DNA of 50,661 bases. It comes from Akkermansia sp. Its GTDB lineage: Bacteria; Verrucomicrobiota; Verrucomicrobiia; Verrucomicrobiales; Akkermansiaceae. Both the position numbers and the translations under genes were made by a program. The notes under the pieces were generated by a model. It did no database searches. It was not told the origin of the DNA and worked only from the letters and a program-made list of their open reading frames with translations. The stretch lies in assembly GCA_017937215.1 (NCBI GenBank), contig JAGBDZ010000055.1, positions 1 to 50,661 on the forward strand, read 5' to 3'. Of the stretch, positions 31,976 to 41,108 are shown piece by piece. Position 1 is the first letter of the stretch. The number at the start of each line of letters is the position of its first letter.

Positions 31976-33127
31976 ATGCAATACGACTACCTCATCGTTG
32001 GTTCCGGGCTTTTCGGCGCCACCTTTGCTCACCTGGCTCACCGGGCGGGCAAGCGTTGTCTTGTCATCGACAAGCGCCCGCAGCTGGGCGGCAACATCTA
32101 CTGCGAGCAGCAGCACGGCATCAACGTCCACAAATACGGCGCCCACATCTTCCACACCTCTGATAAACAAGTGTGGGACTTCGTGACCTCGCTGGTGCCC
32201 TTCAACCGCTACACCAACTGCCCGGTGGCTCTTTACAACGGCAAGCTCTACAACCTGCCGTTCAACATGAACACCTTCTACCAGATGTGGGGCGTAACCA
32301 CCCCGATAGAAGCCACCGCTAAAATTGAGGAGCAGAAGCGCGAAGCCGTGGCTGCCATGGCCGCCGCCGACGTAACCACCCCGCGCAATCTGGAAGAACA
32401 GGCCCTCACCCTCGTGGGGCGCGATATCTACGAAACCCTTATCAAAGGCTACACCGAAAAGCAATGGGGCCGCCCCTGCTCCGAGCTGCCCGCCTTCATC
32501 ATCCGCCGCCTGCCTGTACGCCTGGTGTACGACAACAACTACTTCAACGACACCTGGCAGGGCATCCCCATCGGCGGCTACAACAAGCTCACCGAAGCAC
32601 TCCTCGCCGGCATCGAATGCCGCACCGGGGTGGATTTCTTTGAACAAGGCCGCGCCTTCTGGGAAACCCAGGCCGAAAAAATCGTCTTCACCGGCTGTAT
32701 CGATGAATTCTACGGCTACTGCTTCGGCAAACTCCAGTACCGCACGGTGCGCTTTGAAGAGGAAGTGCACAACACTCCCAATCTGCAGGGCAATGCCGTG
32801 GTGAATTACACAGAGCGCGAAATCCCCTGGACCCGTATCATCGAGCACAAGCATTTCGAAAGCTTCGGCGCCGAGGTGGATGCCAACCCGATCACCATCA
32901 TCTCCAAGGAATTCTCCACCGAATGGACAGAGGGCAGCGAGCCCTTCTACCCGGTGAACGATGCCGCCAACACAGCCCTGGCAGACCAGTACCGCGCCCT
33001 GGCCGAACAAGAGCAGAACATCATCTTCGGCGGCCGCCTGGCCGAATACAAATACTACGACATGGCCCCCGTCATCGCCAGCGTACTCTCTCACCCGGAA
33101 ATAACCACCCTCACGCCACATGCCTGA
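31976..33127 (+). CDS. glf: UDP-galactopyranose mutase
   Basis: Glf converts UDP-galactopyranose to UDP-galactofuranose using reduced FAD. The 383-aa protein has the Rossmann FAD motif VGSGLFGATFAHLA, RPQLGGNIY, the family signature HKYGAHIFHTSDKQVWDFV, FNRYTNCPVAL, KGYTEKQWGRP, EHKHFE and the C-terminal GGRLAEYKYYDMAPVI. All the usual active-site segments are present. It implies galactofuranose in the surface glycan. Its end overlaps the next glycosyltransferase by 8 bp, suggesting that gene may use the product. Confidence 0.95.
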   Translation: MQYDYLIVGSGLFGATFAHLAHRAGKRCLVIDKRPQLGGNIYCEQQHGINVHKYGAHIFHTSDKQVWDFVTSLVPFNRYTNCPVALYNGKLYNLPFNMNTFYQMWGVTTPIEATAKIEEQKREAVAAMAAADVTTPRNLEEQALTLVGRDIYETLIKGYTEKQWGRPCSELPAFIIRRLPVRLVYDNNYFNDTWQGIPIGGYNKLTEALLAGIECRTGVDFFEQGRAFWETQAEKIVFTGCIDEFYGYCFGKLQYRTVRFEEEVHNTPNLQGNAVVNYTEREIPWTRIIEHKHFESFGAEVDANPITIISKEFSTEWTEGSEPFYPVNDAANTALADQYRALAEQEQNIIFGGRLAEYKYYDMAPVIASVLSHPEITTLTPHA

Positions 33128-34178
33128 TTCTCCGCTCATCTCCGTCATTGTGCCGGTGTACAATGTCGAAAAATACCTCCGCAAATGTCTGGACAGCATC
33201 TGTGGCCAGACATACCGCAACCTGGAGATTCTCTGCGTGAACGACGGCAGCACCGATGGCTCTGCCGCCATTCTGGAGGAATACGCCGCCAGGGATGCCC
33301 GCATCAAGGTGTTCACCCAGCCCAACGGGGGATTGTCCGCCGCCCGCAACACCGGGCTCGAGCACGCCACAGGCGAGTGGGTCACCGGGGTGGATTCTGA
33401 TGACTACCTGGAGCCGGATGCCTACGAATACGCTCTCTCCGCAGTAGCAGATGATGTAGATATTATCTGCTTTGGAACCAAGGTAATCTGGCTGGACCAG
33501 CCGCAAGAGACTCACCTGATTGACTTTTATAAGCACCCGCTCGAGGGCAAACACAAACCAACACTTTCTCTCATCAGCGGTACAGATGACTCCTTCTGGA
33601 ACAAGCTCTGGCGCAAAAATCTGATAGAACAGCAAGCCCTGCGATTCCCGGTTGGCTTGTGGTTCGAAGACTCCCTTTTCTGGCACACCGCAGCCCCCTT
33701 TGCGCGGAGCATCGCTTACCTGCCCGGGCAGAAGTACAACTATATCCGGCACGCGGGCACCATCATGAGCCAGGTTTTCGGCAAGAACCCCAAGACCCTG
33801 GACCGGGTACGCATTGCTGAGCTTCTCATGAATGCCTACGCAGCACGCCCCCTCCCCGGGCATCTGCAGCGCGTACAGCTCGATTCCTTCCTCTTCTGCT
33901 TCACCTGCGCCCTGAGCGATGTGCCCCATGAGCTCCACCCCCAGGTATGGGAAGGCATGCGCCGGATAGCTTTCGAGCACTGCATGTTCGACACCTGGCC
34001 GGAGCAACTCCGTTTTCTGCGTCCCGTGCCGCTGCTGCTGCGCCCCTTTGTGCGCCACCAGGGCCCTGGCAAGAGCTCCTACGGCCTGCCCGGTTTCCGC
34101 CCGCTGGTCATCCAGCGCAAGAACGGCATGAAAATCACCCGCTTCCTGGGCATCAAACTGCACCGCAAACCCTGCTGA
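33120..34178 (+). CDS. GT2 family glycosyltransferase (shared-module group, 1)
   Basis: A 352-aa GT-A enzyme: VIVPVYNVEKYLRKCLDSI, LCVNDGSTDGSAAI, ARIKVFTQPNGGLSAARNTGLEHATGEWVTGVDSDDYLEPD, FGTKVIW, and a variable C-terminal half ending in FLGIKLHRKPC. The first 330 bp or so are very similar in DNA to the genes at 35253 and, over a shorter span, 34191 and 36592. The rest diverges. The start overlaps glf by 8 bp. Confidence 0.85.
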   Translation: MPDSPLISVIVPVYNVEKYLRKCLDSICGQTYRNLEILCVNDGSTDGSAAILEEYAARDARIKVFTQPNGGLSAARNTGLEHATGEWVTGVDSDDYLEPDAYEYALSAVADDVDIICFGTKVIWLDQPQETHLIDFYKHPLEGKHKPTLSLISGTDDSFWNKLWRKNLIEQQALRFPVGLWFEDSLFWHTAAPFARSIAYLPGQKYNYIRHAGTIMSQVFGKNPKTLDRVRIAELLMNAYAARPLPGHLQRVQLDSFLFCFTCALSDVPHELHPQVWEGMRRIAFEHCMFDTWPEQLRFLRPVPLLLRPFVRHQGPGKSSYGLPGFRPLVIQRKNGMKITRFLGIKLHRKPC

Positions 34179-34190
34179 TTTTTCTAGGCC

Positions 34191-35243
34191 ATGACCCCCC
34201 TCGTATCCATTATTATTCCGGTCTACAACGTAGAAAGATACCTCCGCAAATGCCTGGACAGCATCTGCGGCCAGACCTACCGCAACCTGGAAATCCTCTG
34301 CGTAGATGATGGCAGCACCGATGGCTCTGCTGCCATTCTGGAAGAATATGCCGCCAGGGACAAGCGTATCAAAATCCTTTCCCAGAAAAATGCAGGACAA
34401 GGCGCAGCCCGGAATCTGGCCCTCAACCATGCAACTGGTGAATGGGTGACGGGCGTCGATGCAGATGATTTCCTGGCTATTGATGCAATTGAGTACGCTT
34501 GTTCAGGAATCTCTGATTCCGTGGATATCATCAATTTCGGGGTTCAGGTCATTTGGGAAAACACTGCGGTTGACCCAGCCATGGAAGCCCACTTTTCCCG
34601 CAAGGACTATGCAGGAGTGCACCCGATCAGCGCCCGTTTCCTCCTTGACAAACCATGTGAATTCTGGGCCAAGCTCTGGCGCCGGAGCTTTCTTGAATCT
34701 CTGAATGCGCGATTCCCGGAAAGCATAATCTTTGAAGATTGGGCGTTCTACTGGATGTATGCCCCCGCCGGCAGAAATATCTGCTACCTGACTGAGCCCA
34801 GATATAACTACATCCGCCGCCAGGGCAGCACGATGAGCTCTGCTCAAAATAAATCCATGCGGGCTCTGCAGCACATTGCAGCGCTGGAACGCATCCTGGA
34901 GTACAGGAAGGAGCACCCGCTTCCTGATTCTGATTCCATTGTCAATCTGGAAAACTTCTATCTCGCCTACCAGTTTGTGCGGGAGTCTGCTCCGGATGAA
35001 AAGCAGGCCGAAGCGCTGTGCGAATTCCGCCGCATTGCAGAAACCCACCAGCTCGTCTCCCGTTTCCCGGGCTTATTCCGTTTTCTGTACCCTCCCAGAT
35101 GGTGGCAAAAACCGTTTGCCTCACACCGGCCAGGGAAAACCACCTATGGCATCGGGGCTCTCAAACTTGTTGCCCTTCACTATAAACAAGGAATGTTGAC
35201 AACACGCCTGCTTGGTATTAAACTGAGAAAATCCCACCTTTAA
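34191..35243 (+). CDS. GT2 family glycosyltransferase (shared-module group, 2)
   Basis: A 350-aa enzyme with IIIPVYNVERYLRKCLDSI, LCVDDGSTDGSAAI, KRIKILSQKNAGQGAARNLAL and GVDADDFLAID. Its 5' part to about the DKRIKI codons is near-identical to the truncated gene at 36592. After that it follows a different sequence (QKNAGQGAARN in place of QPNGGLSAARN). The C-terminal LLGIKLRKSHL parallels the FLGIKL ending of its neighbour. 12 bp from the preceding gene. Confidence 0.85.
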   Translation: MTPLVSIIIPVYNVERYLRKCLDSICGQTYRNLEILCVDDGSTDGSAAILEEYAARDKRIKILSQKNAGQGAARNLALNHATGEWVTGVDADDFLAIDAIEYACSGISDSVDIINFGVQVIWENTAVDPAMEAHFSRKDYAGVHPISARFLLDKPCEFWAKLWRRSFLESLNARFPESIIFEDWAFYWMYAPAGRNICYLTEPRYNYIRRQGSTMSSAQNKSMRALQHIAALERILEYRKEHPLPDSDSIVNLENFYLAYQFVRESAPDEKQAEALCEFRRIAETHQLVSRFPGLFRFLYPPRWWQKPFASHRPGKTTYGIGALKLVALHYKQGMLTTRLLGIKLRKSHL

Positions 35244-35252
35244 TTACAACAC

Positions 35253-36314
35253 ATGAAAGATTCTCCCCTCATTTCCGTCATTGTGCCAGTCTACAATGTC
35301 GAAAAATACCTCCGCAAATGTCTGGACAGCATCTGCGGACAGACCTACCGCAACCTGGAGATTCTCTGTGTGAACGACGGCAGCACCGATACCTCCCCCG
35401 CCATTCTGGAGGAATACGCTGCCAGGGATGCCCGCATCAAGGTGTTCACCCAGCCCAACGGAGGATTGGCCGCCGCCCGCAACACCGGACTCAGACATGC
35501 CACAGGCGAGTGGGTCACCGGGGTGGATTCTGATGATTATCTGGCTCCCGACACCTATGAATACGCCCTCGCAGATACCACCAACGAGACAGATATCATT
35601 GTCTTTGGCACCAAAATAATCTGGCAGGACATTCCGGAAGATCCCGCCATGCAAGAATACTTCAATTTGCCATATAACGGGATTCAGCCACTCAATTTCG
35701 AAACATTTTCCCACACACCAGTCACCTTCTGGGACAAGCTTTGGCGGGCATCCTTTGTCAAGCAGTACGGAGTCTCTTTTCCGCCAGGTCTGTGGTATGA
35801 AGACACCCATTTCTTCCACTCCCTTGCTCCATTTGCCCATAACATTTCCTACCGGCCGGAACAAAAATACATGTACGTACGCCGAAGTGGATCAATCATG
35901 AGCGAAAGCTCCGATTGCAACCCCAAGGTTCTTGATCGGCTACGCATTGCCCAGGCTACGCTCGAGTTTTACCGGGGAAACCCTCTCCCGAAATCGATGC
36001 TCAAGTGTCGGCTCCATGTTTTTAAAGAAAACTTTATGAGCACATTAGAGTTTGTGCCTCGAAGCCTTTTCAAAGGATTCATGCAAATGGCAAGCGACAT
36101 TGCCTACCAATATGGTTTGATACAGGAATATCCGGCTCAGCTCCGTTTCCTTCAGCGAGTACCCTGGTGGCTCAGGCCGTTTGTCAAACATAAGATTTCA
36201 AAGAGTTATTACAGTTTATTTGGAATTCCCATTGTCGTTATTGTGCGGCATCAGCATAAAGAGCTCTACCGAATCCTCGGGATTAAAATACAACGTCCTT
36301 ACAAAGACGTATAA
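35253..36314 (+). CDS. GT2 family glycosyltransferase (shared-module group, 3)
   Basis: A 353-aa enzyme with VIVPVYNVEKYLRKCLDSI, LCVNDGSTDTSPAI, QPNGGLAAARNTGL, GVDSDDYLAPD and FGTKIIW, followed by a divergent C-terminal half (SFPPGLWYEDTHFFHSL, ILGIKIQRPYKDV). Base composition drops from the conserved GC-rich 5' part to a more AT-rich 3' part within the gene, which fits a chimera joined near the end of the shared module. Confidence 0.85.
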   Translation: MKDSPLISVIVPVYNVEKYLRKCLDSICGQTYRNLEILCVNDGSTDTSPAILEEYAARDARIKVFTQPNGGLAAARNTGLRHATGEWVTGVDSDDYLAPDTYEYALADTTNETDIIVFGTKIIWQDIPEDPAMQEYFNLPYNGIQPLNFETFSHTPVTFWDKLWRASFVKQYGVSFPPGLWYEDTHFFHSLAPFAHNISYRPEQKYMYVRRSGSIMSESSDCNPKVLDRLRIAQATLEFYRGNPLPKSMLKCRLHVFKENFMSTLEFVPRSLFKGFMQMASDIAYQYGLIQEYPAQLRFLQRVPWWLRPFVKHKISKSYYSLFGIPIVVIVRHQHKELYRILGIKIQRPYKDV

Positions 36315-36372
36315 ATCCACAGTTCATCATATGAAAGAAAAGAGCAAATAAAAAATAATTATTCCAACGCGT

Positions 36373-36480
36373 ATGACTCCTCTCGTATCGTTTGTATGCC
36401 CATGCTATAATGCTTCTGCCTACCTATCCGAAGCCATAGAATCCGTGCTTCAACAGACATTCACGGACTGCAAACAGTAA
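36373..36480 (+). pseudogene. GT2 N-terminal fragment (35 aa)
   Basis: MTPLVSFVCPCYNASAYLSE and then AIESVLQQTFTDCKQ stop. This is the first alpha/beta unit of a GT-A glycosyltransferase and then a stop, with no continuation in the next 110 bp. It starts right after the TAATTATTCCAACGCGTA repeat (36356-36373). Too short to be active. Confidence 0.7.
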
Positions 36481-36591
36481 CCGGAAACGCAGTATCTCTA
36501 AACCCTACTTCAAGTTAAATGCCACGACGGCAGAAAAAAGGCTGCTTTTCAGAGTGATACTCATCATCAATCAACATAATGAAAATTCCCC

Positions 36592-36783
36592 ATGTCCTCA
36601 TTAGTATCCGTTATAATACCAGTTTATAACGTAGAAAAATACCTCCGTAAATGTTTGGATAGCATATGCAACCAGACTTACCGCAACCTGGAAATTCTCT
36701 GCGTAAACGACGGCAGCACCGATAGTTCTGCCGCCATTCTGGAAGAATATGCCGCCAGGGACAAGCGTATCAAAATTCATTAA
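36592..36783 (+). pseudogene. Truncated GT2 consisting of the shared 5' module (63 aa)
   Basis: It runs from IIPVYNVEKYLRKCLDSI through LCVNDGSTDSSAAILEEYAA to RDKRIKIH and then stops. It ends where the module shared by the genes at 33120, 34191 and 35253 ends; the last 60 bp are almost identical to 34191. It may be a leftover of recombination or a silent donor of the module. Confidence 0.75.
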
Positions 36784-36807
36784 TAATAAAATCAAACTTG
36801 TAGAACC

Positions 36808-37635
36808 ATGGAAAAATCATCTTCAATCCCCAAAATAATTCATTTTGTATGGATTGGCACGAAACCAAAGTCCGAACTCATACTTAAATGCATCGAATCA
36901 TGGAAAAAATTCTGCCCAGACTACGAAATCAAAGAATGGGGTAATGATGCTGCAGAAAAGATTTCCAATCGATATATGCAAGAAGCTCTAGCTGCAAAAA
37001 AATATGCATTTGTATCTGACTATCTCCGGCTATATGCACTTAAAACCGAAGGTGGCTTCTATTTCGATACAGATTTGGAAATAACCCAACCCCTAAAAAA
37101 GGAAATGCACCAATTTGATTTCATCAGTGGGTATGAAAACTGGAAGGGGCATATTTCTCCTGTTACTGCTTTTATGGGAGCTAAAAAAGGTTGCCCAATC
37201 ATATCAGACATGTTATCGGAATATGATGATATTTCATTCCTCATCAACGGTGAACCTGATTTAACAACGAATACCACCCGCATAACTGCCTATTTTGAAG
37301 AAAAATTCGGCTTGACAGAACCCTATGATAAAAATGCCACCACAAAATTGAATGATTGCGGTATTCTCTATCCATCGTATATTTTCTGTACCCCTGAAAA
37401 AGGCAAGGAAAATTACGCAATTCATCACTTTAACGGTTCATGGAAAGTGTATGAAAACTGGTCAAGAAAAAAACTTCTTTCCATATGGAGATATCGCTTA
37501 GTGCTATTCAAAAACTTATTTTATCAAGAGGAAGACAAGCTGCCTATGCGCGAAGGCGAACGTTGGATAAAAAAATGGCAAATCAATAAAAATGCCTTCA
37601 TCGCTCTGTTAAAAAAAGATAAAAAGAAATCATGA
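36808..37635 (+). CDS. GT32-like capsular glycosyltransferase
   Basis: A 275-aa protein with the OCH1/GT32 hallmarks: IPKIIHFVWIGTKPKSE, ESWKKFCPDYEIKEW, the acidic helix-end AFVSDYLRLYAL and the metal-binding DXD in GGFYFDTDLEI. Such enzymes transfer hexoses in capsule and O-antigen synthesis. The gene is clearly AT-rich compared with its neighbours, as expected for a recently acquired cassette. A fragment of a similar gene lies at 42316. It overlaps wecB by 4 bp (ATGA). Confidence 0.85.
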   Translation: MEKSSSIPKIIHFVWIGTKPKSELILKCIESWKKFCPDYEIKEWGNDAAEKISNRYMQEALAAKKYAFVSDYLRLYALKTEGGFYFDTDLEITQPLKKEMHQFDFISGYENWKGHISPVTAFMGAKKGCPIISDMLSEYDDISFLINGEPDLTTNTTRITAYFEEKFGLTEPYDKNATTKLNDCGILYPSYIFCTPEKGKENYAIHHFNGSWKVYENWSRKKLLSIWRYRLVLFKNLFYQEEDKLPMREGERWIKKWQINKNAFIALLKKDKKKS

Positions 37636-38744
37636 AAACAATTCTGGTCATCTTAGGCACACGCCCGGAAGCCATTAAACTAGCTCCGGTTATCCTAGAG
37701 CTCAAAAAACAGCCTGGGTACCGTGTTCTGGTCTGCAATACGGAGCAGCAGAAAGAACTTTCCAACCAGACTCTTTCATTTTTCGGCATCAATGCAGACT
37801 ACAAGCTGGATGTTATGCGCCCCAACCAGACACTGCCCGGAGTCCAGGCACGCATTCTCAGTGCATTATCCGGCATCTATGAGCAAAACACCATAGATGC
37901 TACCATCGTACAAGGCGACACCATGACCGTTTTCTGTGGAGCCTTGGTCAGTTTCTACAACAAGGTACCGGTTTACCACGTAGAGGCCGGGCTTCGCTCA
38001 TATGATTTATTCGAACCATTCCCCGAGGAAGCCATGCGGCAGATGACTGCCCGCATTACTGAGTTGCATTTTGCACCCACGCAAAAAGCCGTTGATGCCC
38101 TTCTGCAGGAGGGCATCGATTCCGAGCGAATCTTTATGACGGGCAATACCGTCATTGATGCCTTATCCTGCCTGTCTGACGGTGTTATGGCTTTGGCTGA
38201 GTCGGAACTTGGAAACATGGGAGTTTGCCTAAATGACAAGCTGGTACTCATCACGGTTCACCGCCGGGAAAATCACGGTGAGCGACTTGATAGAATCTTA
38301 TCAGCCATCTGCGAACTGACTGCCCGGTATCCCGACCACCAGTTTGTGCTTCCCGTCCACCCCAATCCTAACGTGCACGACAAGGTGTATGCTGCTCTCG
38401 AATCCAAGTCCAACGTAATCCTGACGCCCCCTCTGGATTATCCGGAGCTGGTATGCATGATGAAGCATACTAAACTGGTTCTCACCGATTCCGGCGGCAT
38501 TCAGGAAGAGGCTCCCACTTTTGGCAATCCTGTACTTGTTATGCGGTATGAGACAGAACGGACCGAGGGCGTAGAAGCAGGCTTCGCCAAGCTGGTCGGA
38601 GCAGATAAAGAACTTATTTTGCAAGAGTGTGCGGTTGTCTTGGATCAGGATAAAACGTTCACCAGGCTTGATGGTTCTAAAAATCCGTATGGCGATGGTC
38701 ACGCAGCAAAACATATTTTTGACATTATAAAGGAACGTAATTGA
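37632..38744 (+). CDS. wecB: UDP-GlcNAc 2-epimerase (non-hydrolysing)
   Basis: It interconverts UDP-GlcNAc and UDP-ManNAc, supplying N-acetylmannosamine units. The 370-aa protein has the full WecB pattern: ILGTRPEAIKLAPVILELKK, VQGDTMTVFCGAL, VYHVEAGLRSYDLFEPFPEEAMRQM, ITVHRRENHGER, VLPVHPNPNVHDKV and LTDSGGIQEEAPTFGNPVLVMRYETERTEGVEAG. The conserved His, Glu and Arg residues of the active site appear intact. No wecC dehydrogenase follows, so ManNAc itself is the likely product used. Confidence 0.95.
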   Translation: MKTILVILGTRPEAIKLAPVILELKKQPGYRVLVCNTEQQKELSNQTLSFFGINADYKLDVMRPNQTLPGVQARILSALSGIYEQNTIDATIVQGDTMTVFCGALVSFYNKVPVYHVEAGLRSYDLFEPFPEEAMRQMTARITELHFAPTQKAVDALLQEGIDSERIFMTGNTVIDALSCLSDGVMALAESELGNMGVCLNDKLVLITVHRRENHGERLDRILSAICELTARYPDHQFVLPVHPNPNVHDKVYAALESKSNVILTPPLDYPELVCMMKHTKLVLTDSGGIQEEAPTFGNPVLVMRYETERTEGVEAGFAKLVGADKELILQECAVVLDQDKTFTRLDGSKNPYGDGHAAKHIFDIIKERN

Positions 38745-38746
38745 TT

Positions 38747-39133
38747 ATGTTAGGATTTAAGAAAATAAAAAATCAGGATTGCAGAACAATTCAATTCTTC
38801 GGTAAAGAATTGTTTACTTACAAAACTCTTAACAATGCAAGCTCTGATTTTTTCGATAAGATACGCCAAATGATGGCGACGAGCATTATAATTTCTCCGA
38901 GAGCCCACACGAATGGCAAGGTCTGGGAGTATTGATTGCAGCGTATCAAAAAACAGACATTCGCTATCGATGGAAAGGAACTCCTGGAAAAGCGAAAGAG
39001 CAATGATTTCGACATCAGCGCAAAGAGGCTTTCGTCCGCAATGCTACAAGTTTCCGTGAGAATTCAAAAAAGCCCAGAGAAAAAGACTTGCATATCTCCA
39101 AAATTCTGTCAAACTGTCTGTATGGTTGCATAG
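38747..39133 (+). pseudogene. Degenerate ORF after wecB
   Basis: ATG 38747 opens 62 codons beginning MLGFKKIKNQDCRTIQFFGKELFTYKT. The FFGKELFTYK segment resembles the [11 protein letters not shown] start of the acetyltransferase at 39280. The frame closes at 38935, while another frame continues with protein-like sequence (HEWQGLGVLIAAYQKTDIRYRWKG). It looks like a frameshifted, truncated gene and I cannot name the original family. AT-rich. Confidence 0.4.
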
Positions 39134-39195
39134 CTTGTTTGTGCAAGTACGTGTTTTAGTTTATTTATTGTACTGCAAATAAACAAGTTATGCAA
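39126..39195. repeat. Long imperfect hairpin in the AT-rich island
   Basis: TTGCATAGCTTGTTT (39126-39140) pairs with AAACAAGTTATGCAA (39181-39195), one mismatch. The stem continues through TGCA and GTAC pairs inward to a T-rich loop. It may be a terminator or the remnant end of an element. Confidence 0.5.
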
Positions 39196-39217
39196 TCACA
39201 ATTCCTCTTTATGACGA

Positions 39218-39253
39218 GTTTTAGTTTTTAATTTTTAATTATACCAACGCGTA
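39218..39253. repeat. Period-7 array joined to a CCAACGCGTA junction
   Basis: GTTTTAG, TTTTTAA twice, then TTATACC in 7-bp register, running into CCAACGCGTA. The last 18 bp (39236-39253) match 36356-36373 at 17 positions. Confidence 0.5.
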
Positions 39254-39279
39254 GACATCTTATAAAATAACAGAGAATC

Positions 39280-39912
39280 ATGAGTATTCTAAAACTTATA
39301 CGTAAAGGTAGAAGGTGTACTATGAAATTGTTTGGTGTGCCTATCTTAACTTTTAAATACCGCGATTGTAGTAACAGAACGGTAGACTACAAGGCCCAGT
39401 TTAGAAAATGTGGGGAAGGTGTACGTGTGAGTGGAGATTCTCTTATTTACCATCCGAAGAATATAGAGGTTGGTAATAACGTTATTATTGGGCAAGCTGC
39501 GCATATATATGCCATAGGAGGAGTCAAAATAGGAAATAATGTTGCTTTTGGTCCGTTCGTAACGATTTGGACCGGAAATCATAATTACTATTGTCCGGAA
39601 TCGCTTCCGTATGATGCTGCTGTTATTCCGAAACAGGTAACGATAGAGAGCAATGTATGGATTGGTGGGGGGAGTTTTATATTGCCCGGTGTCGTTATCG
39701 GGGAAGGTGCAGTTATTGCTATGGGGGCTGTTGTTACGAAGGATGTTCCGAAAGGTGCCGTAGTTGGAGGAAATCCCGCAAGAATTATAAAGTATAGAGA
39801 TATGGAATGCTATGACAGACTCAAAAAAGACGGGGTTTATTATAATTTCGCTTCCCATTGCATAAGGAGAGAATCTCAAAATGTCGAAACGGACAGTGCC
39901 GATGAGGCATAG
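39280..39912 (+). CDS. Hexapeptide-repeat O-acetyltransferase
   Basis: A 210-aa left-handed beta-helix acyltransferase. The hexapeptide turns run from [15 protein letters not shown] and [13 protein letters not shown] through the catalytic-loop [16 protein letters not shown] (conserved His) to [51 protein letters not shown]. This matches the WbbJ/maltose-acetyltransferase group that uses acetyl-CoA. It probably O-acetylates a sugar of the surface polysaccharide. The protein is AT-rich in coding and has no close partner before it. Confidence 0.88.
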   Translation: MSILKLIRKGRRCTMKLFGVPILTFKYRDCSNRTVDYKAQFRKCGEGVRVSGDSLIYHPKNIEVGNNVIIGQAAHIYAIGGVKIGNNVAFGPFVTIWTGNHNYYCPESLPYDAAVIPKQVTIESNVWIGGGSFILPGVVIGEGAVIAMGAVVTKDVPKGAVVGGNPARIIKYRDMECYDRLKKDGVYYNFASHCIRRESQNVETDSADEA

Positions 39913-39930
39913 GAGGACCGCCTTGCAGCG

Positions 39931-39956
39931 CGCGCAGCGGCGCCCTCGGCTGCGCG
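39931..39956. terminator. Hairpin after the acetyltransferase gene
   Basis: CGCGCAGC (39931-39938) pairs with GCTGCGCG (39949-39956). It is a GC-rich patch in an AT-rich island and lacks a T tract, so termination is uncertain. Confidence 0.35.
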
Positions 39957-40039
39957 TTGAGTAGTTGTTTGATTTCCTTGAAAAAGCTATAATTACTGAA
40001 AAATAAAATCCAAGAAAAATTATCTCTTATCTTCGGCAA

Positions 40040-41107
40040 ATGAAAAAGATTAACACAGCAACAATCACCTGGATTTCGTGGAATAATTTCGGTTCATTAC
40101 TTCAGGCATTTGCATTACAACAAATACTCTTAAAACTGGGAGTAAGGAATAAAATTTTATGTGACAAAAGATTTGCCATTCCAAAGATTTCTTTAAGGAA
40201 ACGTATTAAAAAACTGAAAAATATAATTCTGCGGAAAAATATCAATCCCTCAGACACTATGTTTACCAAGTTCAGAAAACGTTTCTTGCAAATTGACACA
40301 ACAGCAAGTTATTCGACACTTAATAAACGATACGATATTTTCATCTGCGGCAGTGATCAGATATGGTCTCCTTATTTAAAGCACGAGCCGTATTACTATC
40401 TTCGCTACTTCTCCAAGAAGAAAGTTGCATACGCACCCAGCATAGGAACGTGCAGCTTTTCAGAAGAATACGTAAAAACAATACTTGGCGATTTGCGACA
40501 GTTTGCGCACCTGAGCGCACGTGAGGGCAAAAGCGCCTCAAAACTTTCAGCCATGAGCGGCTTATCAATAACTGAGGTTTTGGATCCTACTCTGCTTCTC
40601 GATTCTTCTGACTGGGAGAAACTTTTGGTACAGCAGGATACTACAGAAAGCTATGTACTATGTTATTTCCTTTCACCGAATCAATGGTATATGGATTACG
40701 TGGCACAGTACGCAAAGAAACACCACCTGAGCATCAAAATATTCAATACTCATAAGCAGTATTCTGACTACGCCGAAGCAATCCCGGCAGGCCCGTGCGA
40801 ATTTCTTTCATATATCAACTCCGCGCAAATCGTTTTTACAGACTCATACCACGCCAGCATCTTCAGCATACTCTTCAGAAAAAAGTTCTTTACGTTTAAA
40901 CGATTTGTAGACGATGGCGATTTAGATCAAAATGAAAGAATATATAATTTATTTAATCATCTTGGATTGCAGTCTTATTTTATAGGAATGCGAGACACCG
41001 CTACCATAGATGAACTGCCAGATATTGAATACGACAGTGTAGAAAAGACACTTTCTACACTCCGTCTCAATTCGATACAATTTTTAAAACAAGCAATTAG
41101 TCAATAA
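40040..41107 (+). CDS. Polysaccharide pyruvyl transferase family protein
   Basis: A 355-aa protein of the CsaB/WcaK family: TITWISWNNFGSLLQAFALQQIL at the start, FICGSDQIWSPYL, VAYAPSIGTCSF, LSAREGKSASKL, EVLDPTLLLDSSDWEKL and FTDSYHASIFSILFRKKF near the end. These enzymes add a pyruvyl ketal to a sugar using phosphoenolpyruvate. The gene pairs with the FrhB-like gene that starts 1 bp after it, a pairing common in polysaccharide loci. AT-rich. Confidence 0.88.
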   Translation: MKKINTATITWISWNNFGSLLQAFALQQILLKLGVRNKILCDKRFAIPKISLRKRIKKLKNIILRKNINPSDTMFTKFRKRFLQIDTTASYSTLNKRYDIFICGSDQIWSPYLKHEPYYYLRYFSKKKVAYAPSIGTCSFSEEYVKTILGDLRQFAHLSAREGKSASKLSAMSGLSITEVLDPTLLLDSSDWEKLLVQQDTTESYVLCYFLSPNQWYMDYVAQYAKKHHLSIKIFNTHKQYSDYAEAIPAGPCEFLSYINSAQIVFTDSYHASIFSILFRKKFFTFKRFVDDGDLDQNERIYNLFNHLGLQSYFIGMRDTATIDELPDIEYDSVEKTLSTLRLNSIQFLKQAISQ

Positions 41108-41108
41108 T

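Noticed and set aside
39664..39671. G6 run in the acetyltransferase as a phase switch
   Set aside because: Six bases are too few for frequent slippage and the gene is in frame.
39960..40039. IS4 transposase fragment reading FFKEIKQLL on the minus strand
   Set aside because: Only about 20 bp resemble the IS4 remnant at 42850 and the flanks do not continue the similarity; too short to call.
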